Source: Pseudomonadota bacterium (GTDB taxonomy: Bacteria; Myxococcota_A; Polyangia; Polyangiales; Polyangiaceae). From it: DNA of 64,000 nucleotides. The notes beneath the pieces were generated by a model. It had not been told where the DNA came from. It worked only from the letters and a program-made list of their open reading frames with translations, and searched no databases. A program made the position numbers and the translations under genes. Where the stretch lies: contig JAFAER010000055.1 of NCBI GenBank assembly GCA_023423895.1, positions 62,001-126,000 on the forward strand, written 5' to 3'. Shown here one piece after another: positions 52,440 to 61,161 of the stretch; the stretch's first letter is position 1, and each line of letters starts with the position of its first letter.

Positions 52440-52469
52440 TTGCCCCGTGCCAAACGCCGGCTTTATATG
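52440..52469 (+). promoter_or_regulatory. Candidate sigma-70 promoter for the globin-like lipoprotein gene
   Basis: TTGCCC (52440-52445) and TATATG (52464-52469) are separated by 18 bp, ending 24 bp before ATG 52494. GGGGA at 52484-52488 gives a ribosome-binding site five bases before the ATG. Confidence 0.5.
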
Positions 52470-52493
52470 TGGCTGGCCTCTCCGGGGAACCTC

Positions 52494-53060
52494 ATGAAAG
52501 CTCGAACTCTCTCCGCTGCCGTCCTCGTCGCTGCTGCACTCCTCGCCGCCGCTTGTGCTTCGAAGAAGCCGCCGCCGAAGGAGCCGCCCCACACCGAGAC
52601 GGTGACCGACGCCGGCGCTGACGAGGACGCTGACGCGGAGCCCCCGAAGCCGCTCTCGCTGTACGAGCGTCTCGGCAAGCAGGAAGGCATCACTCAGTTC
52701 GTCGACACGTTCATCAAGAACCTGCAGGCGGACACGAAGTTCAACAAGCGCCTCGCCACGGTGAAGGGCGCGAAGCTCGAGAAGCTCAAGAAGGATCTCG
52801 TCGACCAGATCTGCGTCGAGTCCGGCGGGCCCGAAGACGGCGCCGAGTGCAAGTACGAGGGCCGCTTCATGAGAGAGGCGCTCGGTGCGAAGGGCAAGCT
52901 CAAGGAAGAGGAGTGGACCGCCATGCTTCTCGATCTCCGCACCGCCCTCGAAGAGCACAAGATCGGCGACAACGAGCAGCAGGACCTGGCCTCCGCGCTC
53001 GGCAAGTTCCGCGACGACACGGTCGACGTGAAGGCGCCGAAGCCGGCTGCTAAGAACTAA
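52494..53060 (+). CDS. Lipoprotein truncated-hemoglobin homologue lacking the proximal His
   Basis: 188 residues from ATG 52494. The signal ends LLAAAC (Cys21), then an acidic linker (about 30-60). Residues about 62-180 follow the group-1 truncated globin pattern: LYERLGKQEGITQFVDTFI at the start, and DQICVESGGP and CKYEGRFM at the E-F region. In typical members the next segment is M..AH..L.I with the heme-binding His; here it reads MREALGAKGKL, with Leu at that place. Without the proximal ligand, canonical heme binding is unlikely, so the fold may have another use in the envelope. Confidence 0.8.
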   Translation: MKARTLSAAVLVAAALLAAACASKKPPPKEPPHTETVTDAGADEDADAEPPKPLSLYERLGKQEGITQFVDTFIKNLQADTKFNKRLATVKGAKLEKLKKDLVDQICVESGGPEDGAECKYEGRFMREALGAKGKLKEEEWTAMLLDLRTALEEHKIGDNEQQDLASALGKFRDDTVDVKAPKPAAKN

Positions 53061-53063
53061 GGC

Positions 53064-53717
53064 GTGAAAGACGCCGCAGACGCCATCCTCAAGCCGGAGC
53101 AGGCCGCGTACCTCGAGGGCATCGAGCCCCTGCGCGACGCGCTGCTCGCGGAGATGGAGGCGTACGCGAGCGAACGCCGACAACCGATCAGCGACCCGGA
53201 GGTCGCATCGTTCCTGGCCGTCACGGCTCGGCTCTCGGGCGCTCGGTCGATCGTCGAGGTCGGCACGAACATCGGGTACGGCGCCATCGTCCTCGCGCGA
53301 GCGGCCGGGCCCGAGGCCCGCGTCGTCACGATCGAGTACAACGCCGAGACCGCCGCCGTGGCTCGCCGCTTCATCGAGAAGGCGGGGCTTTCGTCGCAGA
53401 TCGAGGTCCGCGAGGCCGACGCGCTCGCCGCGCTCGCGGTCATCGAAGGCGAGATCGACCTCGTCTACATCGACTGCGTCAAGGAACACTATCCGGCTTA
53501 TCTCGACCTCGTCCTGCCGAAGCTTTCGGCGCGCGGCGTGATCATCGCCGACAACGTGCTCTGGAAGGGGCTCGTGGCCGCGGCCGACGTCCCATCCCAC
53601 GAAATTGGGCGCGTGCAGGCGCTGCGCACGTTCAATCACGCGATCGTCTCGGACTCGCGGCTCCGCGGCGTCGTCCTTCCGCTGGGCGACGGCGTCGCGT
53701 ACGCGGTCCGCGTCTGA
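53064..53717 (+). CDS. Cation-dependent O-methyltransferase (family 3)
   Basis: 217 residues from GTG 53064, three bases after the preceding stop. The fold shows SIVEVGTNIGYGAIVLARA (motif I), VVTIEYNAET, DLVYIDCVKEHYPAYL (metal-binding Asp in IDC; the usual second Asp of ADK is Val), and GVIIADNVLWKG (DN metal site). The family methylates catechol-like hydroxyls using SAM and Mg2+. The substrate is unknown. It is co-oriented with the globin-like lipoprotein gene, possibly in one operon. Confidence 0.9.
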   Translation: MKDAADAILKPEQAAYLEGIEPLRDALLAEMEAYASERRQPISDPEVASFLAVTARLSGARSIVEVGTNIGYGAIVLARAAGPEARVVTIEYNAETAAVARRFIEKAGLSSQIEVREADALAALAVIEGEIDLVYIDCVKEHYPAYLDLVLPKLSARGVIIADNVLWKGLVAAADVPSHEIGRVQALRTFNHAIVSDSRLRGVVLPLGDGVAYAVRV

Positions 53718-53806
53718 GCTCCAGCGCCGCGCGCGCTCTCGAGCGCAGCACGCGGGCGCCGCCCTTTCCGCTTCGAGAACGTGAGGTCCGCGGCTACCGT
53801 CGTCGC

Positions 53807-54523
53807 GTGAGCCACGACACGCGCGAGCGCATCGTCGATGCCGCGATCCAGCTCTTCAACGCCCGCGGCGTGGGCAACGTGACGACGAACCACGTCGCGG
53901 CGCATCTGAAGATCAGCCCAGGCAATCTCTACTATCACTTCCGCAACAAGGAGGAGATCGTCCGCGAAGCGTTCGAGCGGATGAACGCAGAGGCGGAAGC
54001 GGTGTGGCGGCTCGAGCCCGACGCCGAGGCCGCGCCCGCTCCGGGGACGAAGTCGAAGCCCGCGCTCGATCCCATGGCGCTGCAGCGGATGCTCGTCGGC
54101 AATCTGAAGCTGTACGCGCGTTATCTCTTCTTCGCGCGGGAGCTCCCCTCGCTCCTCCGGAGCGATCCGGTCCTGCACGAGCGTTATGCAGCGATCTCCA
54201 AGACACGAGTCGAGCAGCTCGAGTCCGTGATCATTCCGCTCGTGGAGGCCGGTCTGCTGCGGGACGTCGGCGACCGCGAGGATCTCCGGACGCTCGTGGA
54301 GGCCGCGTGGATGGTCGGCATGTTCTGCATCCCCTACGCCGAGACCCTCGAAGTCGTGCCGTCCGGGCGCCCGACGGCGAAGGCGCAGATCGAGCGGATG
54401 CATGCAGCGATCGAGCGAGGCGCACTCCTCGTGCTGCACATGTTCAAGCCCTACATGGACCCGCTCGCCTACACGGCGCTCGTCGTCATCGTACGGTCGG
54501 AGCTCGAGAAGGCGCTTCGCTGA
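53807..54523 (+). CDS. TetR/AcrR-family transcriptional regulator
   Basis: 238 residues from GTG 53807. The N-terminal HTH (about 6-52) reads RERIVDAAIQLFNARGVGNVTTNHVAAHL then GNLYYHFRNKEEIVREAF, a clear TetR signature. The C-terminal ligand domain is all-helical with an aromatic/hydrophobic core. Such regulators repress neighbouring genes until a small ligand binds; its target here is not obvious. It converges with the histidine kinase. Confidence 0.92.
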   Translation: MSHDTRERIVDAAIQLFNARGVGNVTTNHVAAHLKISPGNLYYHFRNKEEIVREAFERMNAEAEAVWRLEPDAEAAPAPGTKSKPALDPMALQRMLVGNLKLYARYLFFARELPSLLRSDPVLHERYAAISKTRVEQLESVIIPLVEAGLLRDVGDREDLRTLVEAAWMVGMFCIPYAETLEVVPSGRPTAKAQIERMHAAIERGALLVLHMFKPYMDPLAYTALVVIVRSELEKALR

Positions 54524-54572
54524 CGGCGACGCCATTGCGTGGAAGCCCTCGTCGCGCACGCAGTACGCGGCG

Positions 54573-56021
54573 TCATCGAACCTCCGTCCCGAGCAGGCGT
54601 TTCGGCTGTGCGTCTGCGGCGCGGAGAGGAATACGAAGGACGAACGCGGCACCGCGAGGTGCTGCGGGCTCGAAGTCGACGGAGCCACCGTGAGCGCCGG
54701 CGATGCGGCGAACGAGCACGAGGCCGAGGCCGGTTCCGGTCGCGCGCGTCGTGAAGAACGGCGTGAAGAGCCGAGCGCGCGCCTGGGGCGGAACGCCTTC
54801 GCCGTCGTCGACGACCTCGACGCGCAGCATGTTCGGCGCGGAGGTCTCGAGCGCCGCGCGCACGCTCACCGGTGTCCGACGGCCAGGAGCGACGACCGCG
54901 TTGTGCACGAGATTGGCGAGCGCCTGGGCGAGGAGGATCTCGTCACATTCGATCTCGAGGGAAGGGACGCTGTCGAGCTCGACCTGCGACGTCGGTACAC
55001 CCGTCGCTGACGTCACGCTCGAAATCGTCGCGCGGAGAAGCTCGCTTGCGGGACAGCGCGAATACTGGAGCTCGAAGGGGCGAACGGCGTCGAGGAGCCG
55101 GGACACGAGCTGCTTCAGCCGGTCGGCTTCCTCGCCGATGATCGCGAGCAGAGCGGTCTCCTCCTCGACGCTGCGGGCCTCGCTGCGCGCCTGTTGCTTC
55201 AGACCGGCGAGCGCTCCGAAGATGATGGCGACGGGGTTCCGGACCTCGTGGGCGACGACTGCAGCGAGCTGGCCGAGCGCCGCGAGGTTCTCCCGCTCGG
55301 CGAGGGCGATGCGCGCGCGCTCGAGTGCGACGGACTTGTCGGCGCTGTCCGCGGCGTCCTTCGCGATGATCACTCCGATGGTGAAGAACGTCAGCGCGAG
55401 CGCACAGTCGATGAAGTACGGGAGGTCGAGCACGTGGATCGCGGACATCCAGTCGCTCAGCGCGACGACGCAGTACACGACCAGCATCAACGCGAGCCCA
55501 CGGGCTCGCGGGTTCTCTCGAATCATGCGCCTTGCGACGACGGCGGCCGTCACGTGCTCGGCGTAGGAGAGGATCATGATCGCCGAACCGATGGGCCCGA
55601 CGTCCGGGTCACGGTACGTGACGCCGAGCCACTCCACGGTTCGGAGCGTCGTCGAGTCGACGACGCCCCAGCCGGGCACGAGGGCAGCGAGACCGGCGAG
55701 CACGCTGACGCCGATGAGGATGCGCTGGAAGCGACCGAGCGCTCGTCGCTGCCACGCCGCGAGGAACAGGAGCCACGCCGCTGGATGGAGACACGCCACC
55801 AGCAGGCCGATGCGTCCCGCCCAGACCGATGCGCCGACGCTGACGTCAGCGGCGATCACCGCGTCCGTCAGGCAATACGCGCCGGCGGTCGCGCCCGAGG
55901 CGGCGGCGTACCGGAAGTGGCGACTGGCGGCGCTCCGTCCGAGGAAACCTCCGAGCGCTGCGAGCGACAGGCAGATCGCCGCCGAGCCGAAGGACATCGT
56001 CGTTGCGAAGTTGAACTGCAC
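54573..56021 (-). CDS. Membrane-bound sensor histidine kinase
   Basis: 482 residues from GTG 56021 (MQFNFATTMSFG...), chosen because the upstream frame is low-complexity. About seven hydrophobic helices form the sensor (about 5-225). The kinase part has the H-box AAVVAHEVRNPVAI (about 255), N-box NLVHNAVVA, G1 DDGEGVPP and G2 GTGLGLVLV. No receiver domain or adjacent response regulator: it is an orphan; the OmpR-type regulator at 19.8 kb is one of several possible partners. It converges with the TetR gene. Confidence 0.88.
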   Translation of the reverse strand: MQFNFATTMSFGSAAICLSLAALGGFLGRSAASRHFRYAAASGATAGAYCLTDAVIAADVSVGASVWAGRIGLLVACLHPAAWLLFLAAWQRRALGRFQRILIGVSVLAGLAALVPGWGVVDSTTLRTVEWLGVTYRDPDVGPIGSAIMILSYAEHVTAAVVARRMIRENPRARGLALMLVVYCVVALSDWMSAIHVLDLPYFIDCALALTFFTIGVIIAKDAADSADKSVALERARIALAERENLAALGQLAAVVAHEVRNPVAIIFGALAGLKQQARSEARSVEEETALLAIIGEEADRLKQLVSRLLDAVRPFELQYSRCPASELLRATISSVTSATGVPTSQVELDSVPSLEIECDEILLAQALANLVHNAVVAPGRRTPVSVRAALETSAPNMLRVEVVDDGEGVPPQARARLFTPFFTTRATGTGLGLVLVRRIAGAHGGSVDFEPAAPRGAAFVLRIPLRAADAQPKRLLGTEVR

Positions 56022-56423
56022 GGCTTCAGGTCGGCGTCGCGTGTGCGACGCGAGGCGACTCGATCCGAGCATAGCGAGATCCGCGCGTCCGAGCGTGTAG
56101 CCGAACGAGGACGACACCCCATGGTCATGGGGGCCTCCATGCTGGCGAGCGCGCCCCATTCCAATGACACATGCAAAGTGCACACGCCCGCCCCACCTCA
56201 GCGTCGTCAAGCGCGCGCGGCGCGCTCGTCGGGAGAACGGCCCTCGAGAGGGCGTCGCTCGAGCGGCTTCGACGTAGCGCGTGCGCCTACCTGGGCCGAG
56301 GTCCTGCGACGAATTTACGCAGGCACGCGTTGGTCGAAGGCATTTTCAGCCGAGTATCAGCGTACGTTCGGGGGTTCGACGACGGCTCGAAGCCGTCCCT
56401 ACCAAGATCGGACCCACATACGA
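56022..56423. other. 402-bp divergent intergenic region
   Basis: Between the histidine kinase and the TM2 gene. I see no convincing gene, promoter or repeat; part may be coding if the kinase starts further upstream (56072 or 56210). It is less GC-rich toward the TM2 side. Confidence 0.6.
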
Positions 56424-56642
56424 ATGAACACGGCACCGCAGAAGCCCTGGATGATGACTCTCATTCTCTGCCTGCTCGGCGGCACCCTCGGGGTGCACCG
56501 CTTCTACGTCGGCAAGACGGGCAGCGGGATCCTGCAGCTCGTCACATGCGGCGGCGCGGGGATCTGGACGCTCATCGACCTGATCATGATCATCACCGGC
56601 AAGTTCACCGACGCGCAGGGACGGCCGCTCCTCAAGGAGTGA
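56424..56642 (+). CDS. Small TM2-domain membrane protein
   Basis: 72 residues. The TM2 pattern is two hydrophobic helices joined by GGTLGVHRFYVGKTGSGILQ, then GGAGIWTLIDLIMI, ending in a short hydrophilic tail. The start ATG 56424 is the natural TM2 start. Function of the family is not defined; it is common in bacteria as small inner-membrane proteins. Confidence 0.85.
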   Translation: MNTAPQKPWMMTLILCLLGGTLGVHRFYVGKTGSGILQLVTCGGAGIWTLIDLIMIITGKFTDAQGRPLLKE

Positions 56643-56731
56643 GCCCGCGCCGCCGGACCCTGCCTGCCGGGCGCTCGCTCGTCGTCGAAGAGCGACGCGG
56701 CAGCCTGCGGGGGCCGGGCAGTCGACGTGTG

Positions 56732-56774
56732 CGACGATCGCGATGCCGTTTTCTTTCCGGCGTCGCGATCGTCG
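56732..56774. terminator. Long hairpin between convergent genes
   Basis: CGACGATCGCGA pairs perfectly with TCGCGATCGTCG, extended by GCCG/CGGC across one G-T wobble, with the 9-base loop TTTTCTTTC. It lies between the TM2 gene and the end of topA. No T tract on either side, so it may act as a bidirectional block or RNA processing site. Confidence 0.6.
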
Positions 56775-56793
56775 TCTGCGGTGAAGCCGCCCG

Positions 56794-59256
56794 TCAGGCC
56801 GGCGCGCTGGCTTCTGCGCCGGCGTTGCCGCCGAGCGGTTGCGCCGCGGCAGCCTCCGGGGTCTCCGGCGTGGCGTCCACGGCGCGCTTGTAGCCGCATT
56901 CCTTGTCCGCGCACGCGATCATCGGCTTCGCCTTCGTTCCGCCGAGGACGACGAACTTCGCGTTGCAGACCGGGCAGGGCTCCGGGATTGGCTTCTGCCA
57001 CAGCTTGAAGTCACACTTCACGGTCTCGTCGTTGTAGCGACTGCAGCCGTAGAAGGTCTTGCCGCCCTTCTTCTTCGGGCGGACCTCGATGATGTCGCCG
57101 CCACACTTCGGGCACGCGACGCCGAGCGGGACGGGACGCGTGTTCTTGCACGCGGGGTAACCCGTGCACGAGAGGAACTCACCGAAGCGACCGCTGCGGA
57201 TCGACATCTTCTTTCCGCACTTGTCGCAGTCGATGTCCGTCTCTTTCGGAGGCGGCGGGCCGTTACCGTCCGCTCCCATGTCCTTCGTGAACTTGCACTT
57301 CGGGTAGTTCGAGCAGCCGGCGAACCAGCCGTTCTTCGACCAGCGCTTCGACAGCGTCCCCTGCGGGAGCTTGCGGAGCTTCTCGTCTTCGGAGTTCGGC
57401 CCGCAGCTCTCGCAGAGCTCGTCGAGCGGCACCGGATCCGGGTTCCAGCGCTTGCCCTTCTTGCTCTTGTCGAGCTGGTTCTTGAACTTCTTGTAGAAGC
57501 GCGAGAGCAGCGTCACGCGCTCTTCGTTGCCGGCCTCGACCTCGTCGAGCTCCTCTTCCATCCCCGACGTGAACGCGGGGTCCATGAACTCGAGCTGTGC
57601 CTCGAGCAGGCCGTTGACGACCATTCGCCCGAGCTCCGTCGGGCGGAAGCTGCGCCCGTCGAGCTTCTCGACGTAGTCGCGCGCCTGCACCTTGCTGATG
57701 ATCTCGGCGTACGTGCTCGGACGGCCGATGCCGCGCTCTTCGAGCTCGCGGACGAGTGAGCCTTCGTTGTAGCGGGCCGGAGGCTGCGTGAACTTCTGCT
57801 CGGTGAGCACGCCGGGCGGCGTGACGAGCTCGAGGACCTCGCCCTCTGTGAGCTCGGGCAGGGTCGCCTCGCCTTCGGGCTGCTCTTCTCGGCCCTCGGC
57901 AGCGTCGCCTTCTTCCTTGTTGTCCTCGGCGCCGGCCTGCGGCTCGTCGGCCGCCGTGCCGTAGACCTCGAGCCAGCCGGGGAACTTGAGGACGCGCCCG
58001 CTCGAGCGGAGCAAGTACGACGAGGAGCCGGCCGCCTTCGCCTCGGTCTCCACCGAGGTCTGGTCGTAGATCGCTTCCTTCATCTGGCTGGCGACGAAGC
58101 GGTCCCAGATCAGCTTGTACAGCTTGAACTGGTCGTCCTTGAGGTGCTTCCTCACCGCCTCGGGCGTGTAGTCGAGCGACGTCGGACGGATCGCCTCGTG
58201 CGCGTCCTGCGTGTTCTTCTTCGACTTGAACGCGTTCGGCTCGGCGGGAAGGTTGTTCTTCCCGTACTTCTTCTCGATGAAGTCGCGGACCGCGTTGAGG
58301 GCGTCCGGCGACACGCGGGTCGAGTCCGTACGCATGTACGTGATGAGACCGACGGTGCCGAGGTCTTTGCCGAGATCGACGCCCTCGTAGAGGCCCTGCG
58401 CGATCTGCATCGTGCGCTTGGCGCCGAAGCCGAGACGGTTGACCGCGTCTTGCTGGAGCTTGCTCGTCGTGTACGGCGCGTAGGTCTTTCGCTTCCGCTC
58501 GGACTTCGTGATCTTGGTGATCGTGTACGTCGCCGCTTCGAGGTCCTTTCTCACGCGGGCGGCAGTCGTGCCGTCCGTGACCTCGATCTTCTTTCCGTTC
58601 TCCTGCGCGAGGCGAGCAGCGAAGGACGCGCGCTTGCCCGTCTTCTTGTCGGCCGCCTTCGCGAGCGTCGTCCCGATGTTCCAGTACTCCTCGGGGACGA
58701 ACGCCTCGATTTCCTTCTCGCGGTCGACGATGAGCCGGAGCGCGACGCTCTGGACGCGACCTGCGGACAGACCGAAGGCCAGCTTCGACCAGACGAGGCT
58801 CGAGACGTCGTAGCCGACGATACGATCGAGGACGCGGCGTGCGCGCTGCGCGTCGTACAGGTGCTTGTTGAGCTTACGCGGGCTCGCGACGCCTTTCTGC
58901 ACGCCGCCCTTCGTGATCTCGTGGAACTCGACGCGCTTGGCCTTGTCGGGCTTGCCCGTGAGCTCTTCGGCGAGATGCCAGGCGATCGCTTCGCCCTCTC
59001 GATCGGGGTCGGTCGCGAGGAGGATGTCGTCGGCTTGTTTCGCCGCAGCCTTCAGCTCCTGGAGGACCTTCTCCTTGCCCTCGACGATCGCGTACGACTC
59101 TTGGAAGCCGTTCTCGACGATGTTCAGCGGCTTCTCGTTCTTGGGCAGGTCTTTGACGTGACCTTTCGAGGCGAGGACTTCGTAGCCCGTGCCGAGGTAC
59201 TTCTTGATCGTCTTCGCCTTGGCCGGCGACTCGACGACGACGAGTGTCTTGCCCAT
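56794..59256 (-). CDS. topA: DNA topoisomerase I
   Basis: 820 residues from ATG 59256 (MGKTLVVVESPAKAKTI), close to E. coli TopA. The Toprim domain holds the acidic DPDREGEAIAWHL, the active-site Tyr lies in GLITYMRTDS (about 305), and GRPSTYAEIISKVQARDYV follows. The C-terminal part has four Cys-rich zinc-ribbon units; the first has an atypical CESCGPNS start. The enzyme relaxes negative supercoils. An acidic Glu-rich insert near residue 460 is unusual. Its neighbour is dprA, an order conserved in many bacteria. Confidence 0.95.
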   Translation of the reverse strand: MGKTLVVVESPAKAKTIKKYLGTGYEVLASKGHVKDLPKNEKPLNIVENGFQESYAIVEGKEKVLQELKAAAKQADDILLATDPDREGEAIAWHLAEELTGKPDKAKRVEFHEITKGGVQKGVASPRKLNKHLYDAQRARRVLDRIVGYDVSSLVWSKLAFGLSAGRVQSVALRLIVDREKEIEAFVPEEYWNIGTTLAKAADKKTGKRASFAARLAQENGKKIEVTDGTTAARVRKDLEAATYTITKITKSERKRKTYAPYTTSKLQQDAVNRLGFGAKRTMQIAQGLYEGVDLGKDLGTVGLITYMRTDSTRVSPDALNAVRDFIEKKYGKNNLPAEPNAFKSKKNTQDAHEAIRPTSLDYTPEAVRKHLKDDQFKLYKLIWDRFVASQMKEAIYDQTSVETEAKAAGSSSYLLRSSGRVLKFPGWLEVYGTAADEPQAGAEDNKEEGDAAEGREEQPEGEATLPELTEGEVLELVTPPGVLTEQKFTQPPARYNEGSLVRELEERGIGRPSTYAEIISKVQARDYVEKLDGRSFRPTELGRMVVNGLLEAQLEFMDPAFTSGMEEELDEVEAGNEERVTLLSRFYKKFKNQLDKSKKGKRWNPDPVPLDELCESCGPNSEDEKLRKLPQGTLSKRWSKNGWFAGCSNYPKCKFTKDMGADGNGPPPPKETDIDCDKCGKKMSIRSGRFGEFLSCTGYPACKNTRPVPLGVACPKCGGDIIEVRPKKKGGKTFYGCSRYNDETVKCDFKLWQKPIPEPCPVCNAKFVVLGGTKAKPMIACADKECGYKRAVDATPETPEAAAAQPLGGNAGAEASAPA

Positions 59257-59375
59257 GCGCACGAACCCCGAGTCTCTCTTCGTTCCAGACACGCCTTCTT
59301 GGATGCTCGAGGGTTGTGGGGGGAAAATCCCCTCCGGCCCCCGCGAAGCCAAGAAAACAGAGAATTCCTGAGAGG

Positions 59376-60329
59376 TTACAACGCGATTCTGCGGCGATAG
59401 AACCCGTCAGGGCCCTCTACTACTACGTCCTTCAAAGATAGCGTCAAGAGTGCCGTGAGGGTCGTGCTCGTCGGTAACCCCACCAGCTCGACGATGGTAT
59501 CCGTCTGGAGCGGTGCCATCGAAAGGTGCGAAAATACGGCAGTTTCTTCCACTGTCCAGGTCGACGGATCGGCCGCGAAGAGTGGCGGCTGCGAAAACGT
59601 CCGGGGAGGACGCTTTGCCCGCTTCAAGGGCTTCGGTCGTTGGGAAATGCCCTTCCATGCCGCACCGGGGTCCTCGACGTCGGGTTTCGGAAGCCCGAGC
59701 TGCTCGAAGAAGTGCTCGATGGTCCAGAAGACCTCCGCTTTGCCGGCGCCACCTTCGCTCATCGTCCCGTCGTAAGCGGGGTCCCACGGTCGGCTCGGTA
59801 CGAGGAAGAGGCGGCGGTCGAGCTCGCGCGCCCACGAGATCGCGTTTCGCGATCCGGACGCCAGCCTGGCCTGGATCACGACGACACACTCGGCGAGGCC
59901 GACGAGCACGCGGTTGCGGTACCGAGGTGTGGTCTCGCTCTTCACCGTGTCGTCGGGGAAAGGCCAGATCATGCGCGACGAGCACGATTGCTCGATGTGC
60001 TCGAAGAGCTTCGCGTTCTCCGGCGGAAACGGTTCCGCGTTGCGACCCGAGCACGTGACGCACCAGGTCGTGCCCACCGAGAGCGCGCCCTCGTGCGCAG
60101 CGCCGTCGACGCCGAGCGCCCCGCCCGACACGACGACGACGCCTGCGTGCGCGAGGTGATACGCGAGGGCGTGAGCGAACGCGCATGTCTTGTCGTCCGC
60201 GCTCCTCGCGCCGACGATCGCGACGGCGCGGCGTCCTTTCTCGAGCGGGCCGGAGACCGTGAGGGCCGGCGGCTCGGCCAGGTGGAAGAGCGAGGGAGGG
60301 TAATCCGGATCGTTCGGGAGCAGCTTCAC
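59376..60329 (-). CDS. dprA: DNA-processing protein A
   Basis: 317 residues, lacking the N-terminal SAM-like domain of some homologues. The Rossmann core has AVAIVGARSAD, VVSGGALGVDGAAHEGAL, the SETTPRYRNRV segment and LVPSRPW. The C-terminal ~80 residues are a winged-helix (DprA_WH) domain. DprA loads RecA on incoming single-stranded DNA during transformation. It is upstream of topA on the same strand, 120 bp apart. Confidence 0.93.
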   Translation of the reverse strand: MKLLPNDPDYPPSLFHLAEPPALTVSGPLEKGRRAVAIVGARSADDKTCAFAHALAYHLAHAGVVVVSGGALGVDGAAHEGALSVGTTWCVTCSGRNAEPFPPENAKLFEHIEQSCSSRMIWPFPDDTVKSETTPRYRNRVLVGLAECVVVIQARLASGSRNAISWARELDRRLFLVPSRPWDPAYDGTMSEGGAGKAEVFWTIEHFFEQLGLPKPDVEDPGAAWKGISQRPKPLKRAKRPPRTFSQPPLFAADPSTWTVEETAVFSHLSMAPLQTDTIVELVGLPTSTTLTALLTLSLKDVVVEGPDGFYRRRIAL

Positions 60330-60405
60330 ACCCGAACATCGGCCGCATCCGCGGAAAGGTTGTCAGCGATCTGCGCTCGCCGTCACGGGCGTGACCGAAT
60401 CGAGG

Positions 60406-61119
60406 TCATTTCGCCTTCGAGTAGACCTGCGCAGCGACCTGCCCGGCGCCTTTCTTCGCGTGGAGGTCGATCTTGTAGGGAACGGCCATCGGGATCAGCG
60501 GACAGAGCGGCTTCGGCGCAGCGCCGACGACCGCGGTCGGGCCGGCCATCCCGTCCTGACCCGCAACGAAATTGTAGAACGGCGGCGCGAGCAGGTGCAC
60601 GTCGAGGTCGGTGACGCCGGCGCCGTACGCGACGACCGCATAACACTTGGTCGGTTCCATGTTCACGACGAAGCCGACGTGTCCGCCTTCGGCGAGATTG
60701 CCCTTCGCCACTTGACCCTCGGGGCTCATGCCCGGCGCGTGCTGGCTCGCCGCCGCGCGGAGGCCTGCTTCCGCCGGGTCGGCGATCGCCGCGGCTGGAC
60801 CGAGCCAGGCCGAACCGGCTGCGGCCGCTGCCGCGAGAAGCTGCGCGAGCGCGTTGGGATCGGTCGTGTGGACACTTCCGAGCGGAGCCGCCGCAGGCGC
60901 GCAAGCCTGGCCAGGCGGGCAGCTCTGCATCGGCGACGAGCACGGCTGGCCGGACGTGCCGGGCGTGCCGGTCGTGCATGGCGGCGGTGCTCCCGCGTCG
61001 CTCGAGTCGAAACCGGCGCTCACCTTGGCGTCCTGCCGGTTGCCTCCACACGCGACGGCAACGAGGACGGCGGTCACGAACAGCGCGCCGATGCCGAACG
61101 CAGGGCCACATCTTCGCAT
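60406..61119 (-). CDS. Lipoprotein of unknown function
   Basis: 237 residues. The signal ends LVAVAC (about residue 24). A Cys/Pro-rich N-terminal stretch (about 30-80, with CTTGTPGTSGQPC and CPPGQAC) is followed by an Ala-rich helix and a beta-rich domain (about 135-237). No family recognised. It is the last gene before dprA on this strand, 76 bp between. Confidence 0.7.
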   Translation of the reverse strand: MRRCGPAFGIGALFVTAVLVAVACGGNRQDAKVSAGFDSSDAGAPPPCTTGTPGTSGQPCSSPMQSCPPGQACAPAAAPLGSVHTTDPNALAQLLAAAAAAGSAWLGPAAAIADPAEAGLRAAASQHAPGMSPEGQVAKGNLAEGGHVGFVVNMEPTKCYAVVAYGAGVTDLDVHLLAPPFYNFVAGQDGMAGPTAVVGAAPKPLCPLIPMAVPYKIDLHAKKGAGQVAAQVYSKAK

Positions 61120-61161
61120 GGATCTACGTTACCCGATTCGTCCGACCATCCCAGCGCCGGG

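Noticed and set aside
52494..53060. A functional heme globin
   Set aside because: The expected proximal His is Leu; called a homologue only.
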